The notes: generated by a model from the letters alone, not told the origin. Counted from the first letter of the stretch, positions 17,444-26,341 are shown. The stretch is 51,435 nt of DNA from Acidobacteria bacterium UBA823 (GCA_002296225.1 DBHR01000021.1:1-51435), one strand, 5' to 3'. Numbers and translations: made by a program.

Positions 17444-18309
17444 CGCAACGCTTCGCCTGGTTCATCCTTGTCGCGTGGCTTTCGCTCGTTGACGTCCTGC
17501 ACACGCAGACACCGCAGCGGATTGTGTCGGTCATCCCAGCAGTGACTGAAATCCTGTTCGCCATCGGCGCCGGCCCACAGGTCGTGGGCGTCGGGAGTCA
17601 CGATCAGTTCCCTCCTGAGATCACCGATCTGCCGCGCATCGGCGGACTGATCGACCCAGACGTCGAAGCCATCATCGCGTTGCGCCCTGACCTGGTCGTC
17701 CCGTATGCGACGCAGGGCGATTTGGTCACGCAACTCGAGCGTGCGGGGATTCCGCTGTTCGCGTACACGCATGGAACGCTGCGTGATGTCCTCACGACAA
17801 TCCGGCAGTTGGGCAAGCGTACTGGCCATGCGACAGAAGCGGCGGCGGTGGCGCGCGGAATCGAAGACGACCTAGCGGCAATCGCGGGAGCAGTGTCGGG
17901 ACGTCGCCGGCCGCCCACACTGCTAGTGATCGCACGGGAACCGTATTCACTCCGTAACCTTGTCGCCAGTGGCGGTTCGGGGTTCCAACATGACATGCTC
18001 GCATTGGCCGGGGGCCACAACGTGCTCAATGGCGCCACGAGCCGTGCAGTGCAGGTTACGACCGAAATACTCCTGCAGACCGCACCGGAGGTCGTGCTCG
18101 AAGTACGAGCAGAAGAGACACTCTCGGCCAGCGAGATCAAGAAGGAGATCGCAACTTGGCAATTTCTCCCTTCCCTCCCGGCCGTCCGAAACTCGCGCGT
18201 CATCTTCCTGACCGGGAGCGATCTCGTGATCCCCGGGCCGCGTATCGCCCAAGCCATCGCCCGATTCGCTCTCGCCCTACACCCTGACGCACCGTTGCCG
18301 ACTCAATGA
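17440..18309 (+). CDS. btuF: Periplasmic cobalamin-binding protein BtuF
   Basis: 289 residues. Signal peptide at 1-23 (FAWFILVAWLSLVDVLHT) followed by a TroA/BtuF-type fold with IVSVIPAVTEILFAIGAG near the start and the GSHDQFPPEI, RIGGLIDPDVEAI and LRPDLVV segments. It captures B12 in the periplasm and docks on BtuC. The start ATG overlaps the btuC stop by 4 nt, so the two are translationally coupled. The 284-nt gap to convergent mqnD has no convincing gene. Confidence 0.92.
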   Translation: MTQRFAWFILVAWLSLVDVLHTQTPQRIVSVIPAVTEILFAIGAGPQVVGVGSHDQFPPEITDLPRIGGLIDPDVEAIIALRPDLVVPYATQGDLVTQLERAGIPLFAYTHGTLRDVLTTIRQLGKRTGHATEAAAVARGIEDDLAAIAGAVSGRRRPPTLLVIAREPYSLRNLVASGGSGFQHDMLALAGGHNVLNGATSRAVQVTTEILLQTAPEVVLEVRAEETLSASEIKKEIATWQFLPSLPAVRNSRVIFLTGSDLVIPGPRIAQAIARFALALHPDAPLPTQ

Positions 18310-18593
18310 CATCCAAGGTGCTCGTTTCGTGGAATTTCGTAAAGACAACGCATGGCTGCTCTACATCCTCCGCCCGGAAGGCCAACAACGGTCGGCAGGC
18401 TGCCAACAATGACCAACAAGGCCGCTGGTTATGTCTCTAGGCGCAGCGATCGAGCTGAGTTATTGCGTTCGCTTGCAATGTGTCGATGTTTTGGAGGGCG
18501 ATTGACGTCGAGGACAGATACGTCGTCGAACAGGACGGGTCCGCGTCGCAAACCTCTTGGCAGGCGGCCTGGACCCACTCGGCGACGTGCCCG

Positions 18594-19421
18594 TCAACTG
18601 ACAAATTCGATCTGAATCCGCTTCGGAATGAGTTGCTGCTTGAACGCGTCGTCGAAGAGTCGGGCCACCGCCGCCCGGCCACGGTCACCATAGTCGAGCG
18701 TTAACTCATTCACGTACATTCCAACGAATCGATCGGTGCGCACAGGGTCCAACCCACGACCGAACTGCTCAGCATATTCGAGCGCTTCCGACCGATGCGA
18801 CAGGGCGTAGGCGATGCTATCGTGCAACATCCTCGAAACACGCCGCATCCCCTCCTCGCCGAGGTCTCGGCGAATGACGTTGCACCCCAGGGGCAAAGGC
18901 AACCCTCCCGTCCGATCCGCCCACCACTCCCCCAAATCAACCAGCTTCCGCAAGCCATCGTCGGCGTAAGTGAGTTGCCCCTCGTGAATTAACAAGCCGG
19001 CTTCTACGTCGCCAGCCACCACGGCGGGTTGGATTTCATCGAATGGCACGACCGTATGCTGAAAATCTGGTTCGAAGAGTTGGAGTGCCAAATATGAAGT
19101 CGTCAACGTTCCGGGGATAGCGATCCGGGCCCCCTTGACCACTTTGGGGCCGTCAGCTCGGGCCACGACGATCGGTCCGTAGCGGTCGCCCATACTAGCG
19201 CCATGCGGCAGTAGAGCGTAGCGGTCGGCCAGCTGCGTGTAGGCGTGAAATGAGACAGCGGTGACCTCATAGCGGCCCTCGAAGGCAGCGCGGTTCAGGG
19301 TTTCGATGTCGGCCAGCACCTGTTCAACAACCAACCCATCGGTGGCGATGGCACCGCAAGCCAAGCCATAAAACATGAAGGCGTCGTCGGAATCCGGACT
19401 ATGCGCTACAGTAATTCTCAT
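18594..19421 (-). CDS. mqnD: 1,4-dihydroxy-6-naphthoate synthase MqnD
   Basis: About 275 residues. It converts cyclic dehypoxanthine futalosine to 1,4-dihydroxy-6-naphthoate in menaquinone synthesis. The start VAHSPDSDDAFMFYGLA, the TLTTSYLALQLF segment and the HEGQLTY motif are MqnD hallmarks and distinguish it from MqnA. ATG at 19421 is preferred over TTG at 19430; no ribosome binding site is clear. It follows a small membrane protein gene by 27 nt on the same strand, and mqnE lies 6 kb away. Confidence 0.93.
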   Translation of the reverse strand: MRITVAHSPDSDDAFMFYGLACGAIATDGLVVEQVLADIETLNRAAFEGRYEVTAVSFHAYTQLADRYALLPHGASMGDRYGPIVVARADGPKVVKGARIAIPGTLTTSYLALQLFEPDFQHTVVPFDEIQPAVVAGDVEAGLLIHEGQLTYADDGLRKLVDLGEWWADRTGGLPLPLGCNVIRRDLGEEGMRRVSRMLHDSIAYALSHRSEALEYAEQFGRGLDPVRTDRFVGMYVNELTLDYGDRGRAAVARLFDDAFKQQLIPKRIQIEFVS

Positions 19422-19448
19422 TGCGTGCAAGGTGAGCCGGCTAGGCGA

Positions 19449-19952
19449 CTAGAGGTCGTCGTCTTCCGGCTCGGGATAGGGATCTGCAACACGCCTGACG
19501 ACGATCGTTAGCCCGAACAGAACGAGCACGGCAGAGCCCATGAGGCCACCGTATACTCCGAAACCCGTCATTGCGACTAGCGGTTCGCTAATCGACTGGC
19601 CCGCAACTATTTGAGTGGCCTGCGCGACCGCCCACGCTTCTTCAGTGGCCGCACGTTCGAGGAACCGGTACCCGATGAACAGAATACCAAACGCGGTCAG
19701 TCCAATAATCAATAGCGGATGACGTGAGTTCTTGCGCGTGATCAAACTAAGCGTGGCCAACACCGTCGCTAGCACGCCCAAGCCGAATATCCAGAAACCG
19801 GCGATGCCAGGTAGCCCTCCCAGCGCAGAATCGCCGATAAGCACCCATGGGAAGAACGCACTCACCGCCAGTCCGACACCCGCCACGATAGCAACGTAAT
19901 AACCACGCATGACGTCGTCCCTCGCTGCGCGCACCGCGTCCAGCACGGTCAT
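19449..19952 (-). CDS. Four-helix membrane protein of unknown function
   Basis: About 167 residues with four predicted membrane helices, centred near residues 20, 52, 85 and 140. The tail is acidic (DPYPEPEDDDL). No family is recognised. The ATG at 19952 gives MTVLDAVRAARDDV; a TTG 48 nt upstream is weaker. It lies between otsA and mqnD on the same strand. A role in the respiratory quinone context is possible only by position. Confidence 0.6.
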   Translation of the reverse strand: MTVLDAVRAARDDVMRGYYVAIVAGVGLAVSAFFPWVLIGDSALGGLPGIAGFWIFGLGVLATVLATLSLITRKNSRHPLLIIGLTAFGILFIGYRFLERAATEEAWAVAQATQIVAGQSISEPLVAMTGFGVYGGLMGSAVLVLFGLTIVVRRVADPYPEPEDDDL

Positions 19953-20035
19953 CAGTAAAAGTGTAACACAGCGATCCTGCGTGAAAATGAAGGCTAGCAA
20001 CCAACAGGGTGAGCATCAAAGCGCTCACATCAACA

Positions 20036-21595
20036 TCAACGCTTGAGCGCCGACGACGGGTGCATGACCCGCACGTTACCTCGACTCTTGGTGTGCGGAC
20101 CAATCTTACGGGACGGCGTGCGTGAAACGTCGGCTGGCAACCCTTCGAGCCCTTCGAGGATATCCGATGCCCAGCCGAATACATTACGTCCAGCCACAAC
20201 CCGACGCAGCGCCCGCATACGCCGGTGCCGCTCGTGTTGCGGCATCTCAAGCGCCCAATCCAACGCGCTCGCAAATCCGTCCGCGTCGTAGGGGTTAATG
20301 ATCACCGCGTCGGTGAGCTCCTGCGATGCACCGGCGAGTTCGCTTAAAATCAGTACGCCATCGAGATCCTCACGGGCCGCAACGAACTCCTTGGCAACGA
20401 GATTCATACCATCGTGCAACGAACTCACGATGCAGAACGTCGCCATCCGGTATAACGCCACCAGCCGTTGGATTTTCAGCGCGGACTTACGATATCGGAC
20501 CGGCCCCAACCCACCCCTTGGAAATCTCGCGTTGATTTCAATAACCTTTCTATCGATCTCGGCTTCAACCTCTGCGTAGCTCTTGAGTTTCGAACGCGAC
20601 GGCACGCCGATTTGTACGAAAGTCAACTTCTCGCGCAGATCGGGTCGACGGGTCAGCAACAAACTCAAAGCTTCCAGCCGTTCCGGAATCCCCTTCGTGT
20701 AGTCGAGACGGTCCACGCCAATTCCAACCAACGGGGTGTCGATATGCAACTCTCGCCGGAGTCTCGCGATTTCATGATCAATCACCGGCCTGGTCGTTAT
20801 GTCCTGGATACGGTCGTAGTCGACACCGATCGGCACCGACAGGACATCGATCGTACGATCTTGGTATCGGATGGCCGACCGACTGAGTTTCGTCGCACCC
20901 AACTCATCACGCGCAGCCGCCATGAAGTTACGCCGGTCGCGTTCGAGTTGAAACGCAATCAGATCGTTCGCGAGGAGTCCCGCCATGATTTCGCATCGCC
21001 ACGGGCACATGCGAAGACGATCTGGGTGAGGCCACGGAATGTGCCAAAAAAGCGCGGATTTAACGCCCGGCCGGCGCTCTCGAAGCCCCGTCCCGACGAG
21101 AGCGAGATGATAATCCTGAATGAACACCGGCGCGGAGTCGTTCGGTAACTCCTCATTGATGACGTCGGCAAACCGACTATTAACCGACTGGTACGACGCC
21201 CAGTCGACCGCGCGAAACATAGGACGGACGTGCGCTTCGTGGCACAGCGGCCAGAGTCCCTCATTGGCAAACCCAGTGTAGTAATGCGCCTCCTCTTCTG
21301 CGGAAAGCCAGACCCGGCGTAATGGGTAAGTCGGATTATCGGGCGGCACCATGACGCGATTGCCAGCATCGACGACCGCGCGATCGGCGCTTCCGTTACC
21401 GTGCGCGATCCACACACCTCCCCGCTCGCGCATAAGCGCGTCGAGTGCCACAGCGACGCCGCCTGTCGTCGGTGCCCACGAGATCGCCCCGTCGTCTGCG
21501 TAGGAGTGAAGATACGGCTCGCGATTCGACACAACCATGATCGGACGTTGCAACGAATCTTCCGCTCGGTCGTTGACCAATGGCTGCGTAGACAT
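20036..21595 (-). CDS. otsA: Trehalose-6-phosphate synthase OtsA
   Basis: 519 residues, GT20 family. It transfers glucose from a nucleotide sugar to glucose-6-phosphate to make trehalose-6-phosphate, a stress protectant. Motifs include TGGVAVALDALM, FIQDYHLALVG, FWHIPWPHPDRLRMCPW, GVDRLDYTKGIPERL and SSLHDGMNLVAKEFVAA. ATG at 21595 has GGAG 4 nt upstream, with a GTG directly before it. The C-terminus is basic (TPSRKIGPHTKSRGN). No otsB phosphatase is adjacent. Confidence 0.96.
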   Translation of the reverse strand: MSTQPLVNDRAEDSLQRPIMVVSNREPYLHSYADDGAISWAPTTGGVAVALDALMRERGGVWIAHGNGSADRAVVDAGNRVMVPPDNPTYPLRRVWLSAEEEAHYYTGFANEGLWPLCHEAHVRPMFRAVDWASYQSVNSRFADVINEELPNDSAPVFIQDYHLALVGTGLRERRPGVKSALFWHIPWPHPDRLRMCPWRCEIMAGLLANDLIAFQLERDRRNFMAAARDELGATKLSRSAIRYQDRTIDVLSVPIGVDYDRIQDITTRPVIDHEIARLRRELHIDTPLVGIGVDRLDYTKGIPERLEALSLLLTRRPDLREKLTFVQIGVPSRSKLKSYAEVEAEIDRKVIEINARFPRGGLGPVRYRKSALKIQRLVALYRMATFCIVSSLHDGMNLVAKEFVAAREDLDGVLILSELAGASQELTDAVIINPYDADGFASALDWALEMPQHERHRRMRALRRVVAGRNVFGWASDILEGLEGLPADVSRTPSRKIGPHTKSRGNVRVMHPSSALKR

Positions 21596-21711
21596 CACTC
21601 TCCGCTAACTAAATCTTGTCACAAACACCGATAGCGCACACTCCAATCATCGTGCCGTCTATCCGGAAGTCGAGCGTAGCTAACGAACGGAAACAGAGGC
21701 AATGGAATGAG

Positions 21712-22038
21712 TTACACGCTGAACGACGAACCGCACCCGCAGGAGGTCGAGGCGTTGGGATTCTTGAACACGAGCGACTGTCCGAGCATGTTCTCGTCAC
21801 AATCGAGCACTGTCCCCTTCAGAAACGGATAACTCTTCGGGTCGATAAAGATCTTTAGACCATCGGCACTTTCAAACACTTGATCGTCGTCGCGCCTCTC
21901 GGCTTCCCAATCGTAAACGTAACTCAATCCAGAGCAGCCTCCTGCCTTGACTCTAATGCGCAGTCCGCCTTCGACGACGCCTTGGTTGGCCATCAGGGTC
22001 CGAATACGTTTGGCCGCAGCTTTGGTCACTTGAATCAT
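21712..22038 (-). CDS. iscA: A-type Fe-S carrier, IscA/ErpA family
   Basis: 108 residues. It receives or carries Fe-S clusters for target enzymes. The three conserved cysteines are present: GGCSGLSY at position 35 and STSCGCGSSF at 100 and 102. ATG at 22038 overlaps the iscU stop (ATGA), and GGAGG lies 7 nt upstream. It is the last gene of the iscR-S-U-A operon. IscA and ErpA cannot be told apart with certainty by sequence alone. Confidence 0.93.
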   Translation of the reverse strand: MIQVTKAAAKRIRTLMANQGVVEGGLRIRVKAGGCSGLSYVYDWEAERRDDDQVFESADGLKIFIDPKSYPFLKGTVLDCDENMLGQSLVFKNPNASTSCGCGSSFSV

Positions 22039-22451
22039 CGCTCGTCCTCCGTCGTCAGATGGGCCTTTGCATCTCGCTTTGTTTCGTAGTCCGCGATCGC
22101 CGCCCGGATCGCATCGTACGCCAACTGGGCACAATACTGCTTCGTAGCCGGCAAGCTCAGTTTCTCACCAATTTCGTCCGCCGTGATCGTTAAGGCCGAC
22201 ACCAGTGTCCGACCCATCACCTGATCAGCGACGAAACTCGCGCTCGCAATCGCGAAGCTGCACCCGTACGCCTTGAACCGAGCTTCCTGGATCACGCCGG
22301 TTGCCTCCTCAACCCTAACCTGTAGCCGCGCCACGTCACCGTGCCCCGGGGACTCGACGCGCCCGGTCCCGACATCAGCGGCATCTGCCGGTATCGAACC
22401 GACGTGCCGGGGGTGCCGAAAATAATCGTTGACCTGACTCGACTGCACCAT
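22035..22451 (-). CDS. iscU: Fe-S scaffold protein, IscU family, with altered ligand residues
   Basis: 138 residues, colinear with IscU: NDYFRHPRHVGSI, VGTGRVESPGHGDVARLQ, FKAYGCSFAIASAS and YCAQLAYDAIRAAIADY. The second and third scaffold cysteines (YGC and QYC) and the Asp of GHGD are present. The first cysteine, normally in APACGD, is His here (SPGHGD), and the His normally before the third cysteine (KIHC) is Tyr (KQYC). The protein is otherwise full length and lies between iscS and iscA, so it is probably functional with a changed ligand set. ATG at 22451 has GAGG about 8 nt upstream. Confidence 0.9.
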   Translation of the reverse strand: MVQSSQVNDYFRHPRHVGSIPADAADVGTGRVESPGHGDVARLQVRVEEATGVIQEARFKAYGCSFAIASASFVADQVMGRTLVSALTITADEIGEKLSLPATKQYCAQLAYDAIRAAIADYETKRDAKAHLTTEDER

Positions 22452-22461
22452 TGAACCGACC

Positions 22462-23682
22462 TCAGCGCCCCCCCAGCTGCTTCTCTACCACGGGATCACG
22501 GCCAACTTCGGACAACTCGTCAGAGAGCGGCGACAGATCACGCAGCCGGGTCACCACCCGCACCACCTTATCGATAACGTAGTCCACCTCGGCCTCGGTC
22601 GTCTCACGGTCCAACCCGAACCGCACGGAGGCTCTCGCCCGCTGCTTGCTGGCGCCAAGCGCTTGCACCACGTAGGACGGCTCGTCGGTCGCCGACGCAC
22701 AGGCGGAACCGGACGAAACCGCGACGTCGTCGAGCGCGGTCAGTAAGGCTTGCCCATCAATATGTGCGAAGCTCACGTTCAGGTTGTGCGGTACCCGATG
22801 TTTAAACGAACCGTTGAGATGCACACCAGTAAGCCGGGTTTGAAACCCCGCCCAGAGCCGATCACGCAAGCTCGCAATGCGCGACAATGCACCGTTCGTC
22901 TCCGCCGACGCCAGCGCCGCCGCCTTCCCAAACCCGACGATGCCAGGCACATTCAGCGTGCCGGACCGTAGGCCGTGCTCGTGACCTCCACCGTCAATGA
23001 TCGATGTTAGCCGCGCCTGCGCCTGACGGCGGACGTACAGCGCGCCAACCCCCTTGGGCCCATGCATCTTGTGCGCAGAAATCGAAGCTAAATCGACTCT
23101 AAGCCGATCGACGTCGACGGGTACCCGGCCTACTGCCTGCGCAGCATCAGTGTGAAACATGACACCACGCGCCGCCGCCACTTCGGCAATCGCCGCAATC
23201 GGCTGGCACACGCCGATCTCGTTGTTCGCCACCATGACGCTTACAAGCACGGTACGCGGCGTGATCGCCCGCGCGAGCTCGTCGAGATCGATCAGGCCGT
23301 CTGGACCGACGGGAAGGCGCGTCACATCACAGCCATTGGACTCGAGCTGCCGACATGGGTCCAGGACAGCGCGATGCTCAGTGATCACCGTCACCACGTG
23401 GCAGGGTCGAAGGTCACTCGCAGCAACAATGCCCTTGATCGCAAGATTATTCGATTCGGTCGCACCGCTCGTGAACACAATCTCGGCCGACCTCGCTCCG
23501 ATGAGGGCGGCAACCTCGCAACGGGCGGCATCAACGGCAGCGGCCGCTTTTCGCCCAAACGCATGGGTACGGCTGGCCGGATTGCCAAAGTGCTCACTAA
23601 GATACGGCAGCATGGCGTCGAGCACGCGCGGGTCGAGCCGCGTCGTCGCATGACTGTCCATGTAGATCGGCAGCGTTACCAT
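22462..23682 (-). CDS. iscS: Cysteine desulfurase IscS
   Basis: 406-residue PLP enzyme that takes sulfur from cysteine for cluster assembly and tRNA or cofactor thiolation. Motifs: MDSHATTRLDPRVLDAM, FTSGATESNNLAIKG, the PLP lysine loop SAHKMHGPKG, and the active cysteine in SSGSACASAT with the extended loop of class I enzymes. ATG at 23682. It lies 10 nt before iscU and 51 nt after iscR. It could also feed the rhodanese and E1 fusion encoded nearby. Confidence 0.96.
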   Translation of the reverse strand: MVTLPIYMDSHATTRLDPRVLDAMLPYLSEHFGNPASRTHAFGRKAAAAVDAARCEVAALIGARSAEIVFTSGATESNNLAIKGIVAASDLRPCHVVTVITEHRAVLDPCRQLESNGCDVTRLPVGPDGLIDLDELARAITPRTVLVSVMVANNEIGVCQPIAAIAEVAAARGVMFHTDAAQAVGRVPVDVDRLRVDLASISAHKMHGPKGVGALYVRRQAQARLTSIIDGGGHEHGLRSGTLNVPGIVGFGKAAALASAETNGALSRIASLRDRLWAGFQTRLTGVHLNGSFKHRVPHNLNVSFAHIDGQALLTALDDVAVSSGSACASATDEPSYVVQALGASKQRARASVRFGLDRETTEAEVDYVIDKVVRVVTRLRDLSPLSDELSEVGRDPVVEKQLGGR

Positions 23683-23733
23683 GATGTCATCGGCACAACC
23701 GCTCCGTGGGAGCCGGCGCGCGAAACTGCGAAA

Positions 23734-24216
23734 CTATTGATCAGCGGTGGACGCGAGCGTGGCAGCAGTGGGTCGTTTCGCTACGGCCGCTGGGAAGATC
23801 GCGTCTGAAATCGTGTCAGTCGCCATCTCGAAAATCGTGCAGGCCGAGAGCGCCGAGACGATGCGATCCTTGATCCGCCAGAGCGGATCCCGCACGCTGC
23901 ATTTTGAGTACTGATCGCAGTCAGCCACCTCGTCCGAGCAGGCAGTGACCATCACTGGTCCGTCGATCGCCTGAATCACGTCGGCCACCGAAATCACCGT
24001 CGAGGGCAACGCCAGGCGATAACCGCCACGCTTCCCCTGATGCGACACAAGCAGACCTTGACGTGCCAACCGCTGGAGTACCTTGGCGAGAAGCTCGGCA
24101 GGAATGTCGTAATGCTCGGCGATCTCACGGGTACTGCACGACGAAGCCTTTGGCAACAGCGCCAGATGTTTCATCGCGATGAGCCCGTAGTCAGCCTTTT
24201 TCGACAGTCTCAGCAT
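23734..24216 (-). CDS. iscR: Rrf2-family Fe-S regulator IscR
   Basis: 160 residues. Winged helix at the N-terminus (LSKKADYGLIAMKHLALL, then LAKVLQRLARQGLLVSHQGKRGGY). Three cysteines follow in ACSDEVADCDQYSKC, spaced C-x6-C-x5-C, suited to a [2Fe-2S] cluster as in IscR. It probably senses cluster status and represses its own operon through the palindrome at 24242-24266. ATG at 24216, no clear ribosome binding site. SufR-like naming is possible, but the operon context supports IscR. Confidence 0.9.
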   Translation of the reverse strand: MLRLSKKADYGLIAMKHLALLPKASSCSTREIAEHYDIPAELLAKVLQRLARQGLLVSHQGKRGGYRLALPSTVISVADVIQAIDGPVMVTACSDEVADCDQYSKCSVRDPLWRIKDRIVSALSACTIFEMATDTISDAIFPAAVAKRPTAATLASTADQ

Positions 24217-24241
24217 TGTTTTGACCGAATCAAGTCCTCAG

Positions 24242-24291
24242 AAATAGGACCGCCCGAGTCCTATTTTATGCTCGACCAGTGGCTCAAACAA
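24242..24291 (-). promoter_or_regulatory. iscR operon promoter with 25-bp palindromic operator
   Basis: On the minus strand TTGTTT (24291-24286) and TAAAAT (24268-24263) are spaced by 17 nt. The -10 element overlaps a perfect palindrome, AAATAGGAC and GTCCTATTT, separated by 7 nt (24242-24266). The arm length, 7-nt spacer and total of 25 bp match the geometry of type 1 IscR sites, including GAC-7-GTC. A further GTCC half-site lies between the palindrome and the iscR start. Confidence 0.65.
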
Positions 24292-24336
24292 GATCGCGGC
24301 CGAATCTTCTCGAAAATTCAGGTCGGTAACAGGTCC

Positions 24337-25782
24337 TCAATACTTGGGCAGAGACGGGTCTACCCGGTCGATCCAAGCCAAAATTCCACCCTTCAGATTG
24401 ACCGTGTCGCTGAAGCCGGCCTCCCGGAGGAGCTTTACGGCCTTCGCGCTGCGAACTCCCGACTTGCAATGCACCACGATGTTCCGGCGCCCTTCGAGCT
24501 CGGCCAGACGACCGGGTAGCTCGCCAAGCGGAATTAGTGTGGAGCCGGGAATGGCGCAGATCTGGTACTCCTGCGGTTCACGTACGTCTAACAGAAGAAG
24601 GTCGTCTTCGCTGTCAAGACGCGTCTTCAATCCCTCGACTGAAGTCTCCTCGAGCGGCGCCCCCGTCTGGGGGACAGCTGTCACGCCACAGAATTGCTCA
24701 TAGTCAATCAACTCACGCACCGTCGGTCGATCGCCACACACCGGGCAATCTGGGTCTCGGCGCAACTTGAGTTCGCGGAATCGCATGCGTAACGCATCGA
24801 AGATGAGGAATCGTCCAACGAGCGGCTCCCCGATGCCGATCAGGATCTTGATCGCCTCGGTGGCCTGAATCGTACCGATGATTCCAGGTAGCACGCCGAG
24901 CACTCCACCCTCAGCGCAACTCGGCACGAGCCCTGGCGGCGGCGGCTCGGGGTAGAGACACCGGTAGCAGGGGCCATCCTGCATGGCAAAAACCGAAGCC
25001 TGCCCCTCAAACCGAAAAATGCTGCCGTAGGCGTTCGGTTTGCCGAGTAACACGCACGCGTCGTTCACTAAGTAGCGCGTGGGAAAATTGTCAGTGCCAT
25101 CCACAATGACGTCGTATGACTCGAATAGCCGAAGGGCGTTCTGCGACGACAGCGCCGTCTCGTACGTCTCCACATGAACGCCAGGGTTGATAGCGTGCAG
25201 GCGATCCTTCGCCGACTGCAGCTTCGGACGGCCGACGTCGGGGGTGCCGTGAAGGATTTGACGCTGCAGATTACTGTAATCAACGACGTCGAAGTCGACG
25301 ATGCCGAGTTGGCCGACACCAGCAGCCGCGAGGTACATCGTGGCTGGCGATCCCAAGCCGCCCGCACCGATGCACAACACCCGCGCAGCCTTGAGCTTTC
25401 GCTGCCCGTCCATCCCAACCTCAGGCATAATCAGATGCCGGCTGTAGCGTTGCACTTCCTCGTTGCTCAACTTCGGCGCTGCAGACGGTTCGGCCACCGC
25501 CGGACCGGCGCCACCGGCTACCGATGGCACAATGCTGACCGTGTCACCATCGTTCAATGCCGTCTGCTCGCGGTCCAGATACCGGATATCATCGTCGTTG
25601 ACGTACACGTTCACGAAACTCCGGAGCCGTCCCTCGTCCGTGTATAAGTGTTTGCGCAGGTCCGCGTACCGGCCCGTTAGGTTTGCCAGCAACTCGCCGA
25701 CGGTCACGCCTTCGACCTCAACAACATCTTGGTTGCCCGCATACGGGCGCAACGGTGTCGGGATAAGCACTTTGGTGGGCAT
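24337..25782 (-). CDS. CysO/MoaD-like carrier fused to MoeB-type E1 and rhodanese
   Basis: 481 residues with three domains. Residues 1-91: a beta-grasp sulfur carrier ending IVPSVAGG, like free CysO or MoaD, but the Gly-Gly is internal and followed by an Ala/Pro linker (92-104). Residues 105-365: ThiF/MoeB adenylyltransferase with CIGAGGLGSP, DGTDNFPTRY, and zinc pairs CYRC (272-275) and CPVC (346-349). Residues 377-481: rhodanese with active-site Cys439 in VVHCKSGVRS. The enzyme should adenylate and thiocarboxylate a carrier C-terminus. The neighbours are a JAMM protease and cysM, as in the CysO cysteine pathway. It may also serve molybdopterin synthesis. Confidence 0.9.
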   Translation of the reverse strand: MPTKVLIPTPLRPYAGNQDVVEVEGVTVGELLANLTGRYADLRKHLYTDEGRLRSFVNVYVNDDDIRYLDREQTALNDGDTVSIVPSVAGGAGPAVAEPSAAPKLSNEEVQRYSRHLIMPEVGMDGQRKLKAARVLCIGAGGLGSPATMYLAAAGVGQLGIVDFDVVDYSNLQRQILHGTPDVGRPKLQSAKDRLHAINPGVHVETYETALSSQNALRLFESYDVIVDGTDNFPTRYLVNDACVLLGKPNAYGSIFRFEGQASVFAMQDGPCYRCLYPEPPPPGLVPSCAEGGVLGVLPGIIGTIQATEAIKILIGIGEPLVGRFLIFDALRMRFRELKLRRDPDCPVCGDRPTVRELIDYEQFCGVTAVPQTGAPLEETSVEGLKTRLDSEDDLLLLDVREPQEYQICAIPGSTLIPLGELPGRLAELEGRRNIVVHCKSGVRSAKAVKLLREAGFSDTVNLKGGILAWIDRVDPSLPKY

Positions 25783-25802
25783 AATGTCAGATTACTCCAA
25801 AT

Positions 25803-26267
25803 TCACCTGCCGCGGTGACCTAGTGCATCACCGATAAGTTCCACAGCGCCGAACGCCGATCGATCATCTAGCATCCGCCAAGCCGTGAGTTCAGCGGGGT
25901 TACCCTTCCGCACTGAAAGGATAATGTAGGCAAAGAACGGCCACGCGTGCTCAAGGTCGTAGCGTGACGGCAGAGCCGGATGATCAGGGTGCGAGTGATA
26001 GAAACCCATTAACTCGCACTCGGTGGCTGCGGCGCGCGCCTCGGCCGCCTGGTAATCTTCGGGATGGATGAGAAATCGCCGGCGTGGCCCTTCCTCGGTC
26101 GTGTTCGACAACGCGAGCGACTCAATGACGCGGTCCCCTAGCCCAATCAGGGCCCCGCAACATTCATGCGGGTAAGCCTCGCTGCCATGGCGCCTGATCG
26201 CATCGAGAATCGGCTGGGCCAGCTCGACCTGCGACCGCGTGACCTCGGTGGATATTTCTGAGCTCAT
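25803..26267 (-). CDS. mec: JAMM/M67 metalloprotease, Mec-like
   Basis: 154 residues, JAB1/MPN fold. The zinc site HSHPDHPALPSRYD follows the HxH-x7-S-x2-D pattern, and the upstream Glu sits in HECCGALIG. Mec removes newly made cysteine from the C-terminus of the sulfur carrier CysO. It lies between cysM and the carrier-E1 fusion, 20 nt from the latter, which supports that role. Here it might also cleave the fusion after Gly-Gly, which is inference. ATG at 26267, no strong ribosome binding site. Confidence 0.9.
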   Translation of the reverse strand: MSSEISTEVTRSQVELAQPILDAIRRHGSEAYPHECCGALIGLGDRVIESLALSNTTEEGPRRRFLIHPEDYQAAEARAAATECELMGFYHSHPDHPALPSRYDLEHAWPFFAYIILSVRKGNPAELTAWRMLDDRSAFGAVELIGDALGHRGR

Positions 26268-26341
26268 TTCTTTTCAACTGGATGAATCGTCACACGTCCT
26301 TCAACCTACCGACCGAATTGTTTACATTTGCATCGTGACAT

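Noticed and set aside
18329..18412. 27-codon plus-strand frame VEFRKDNAWLLYILRPEG after btuF
   Set aside because: It looks protein-like but is very short, has no ribosome binding site and no recognisable family; it may be chance or a remnant.
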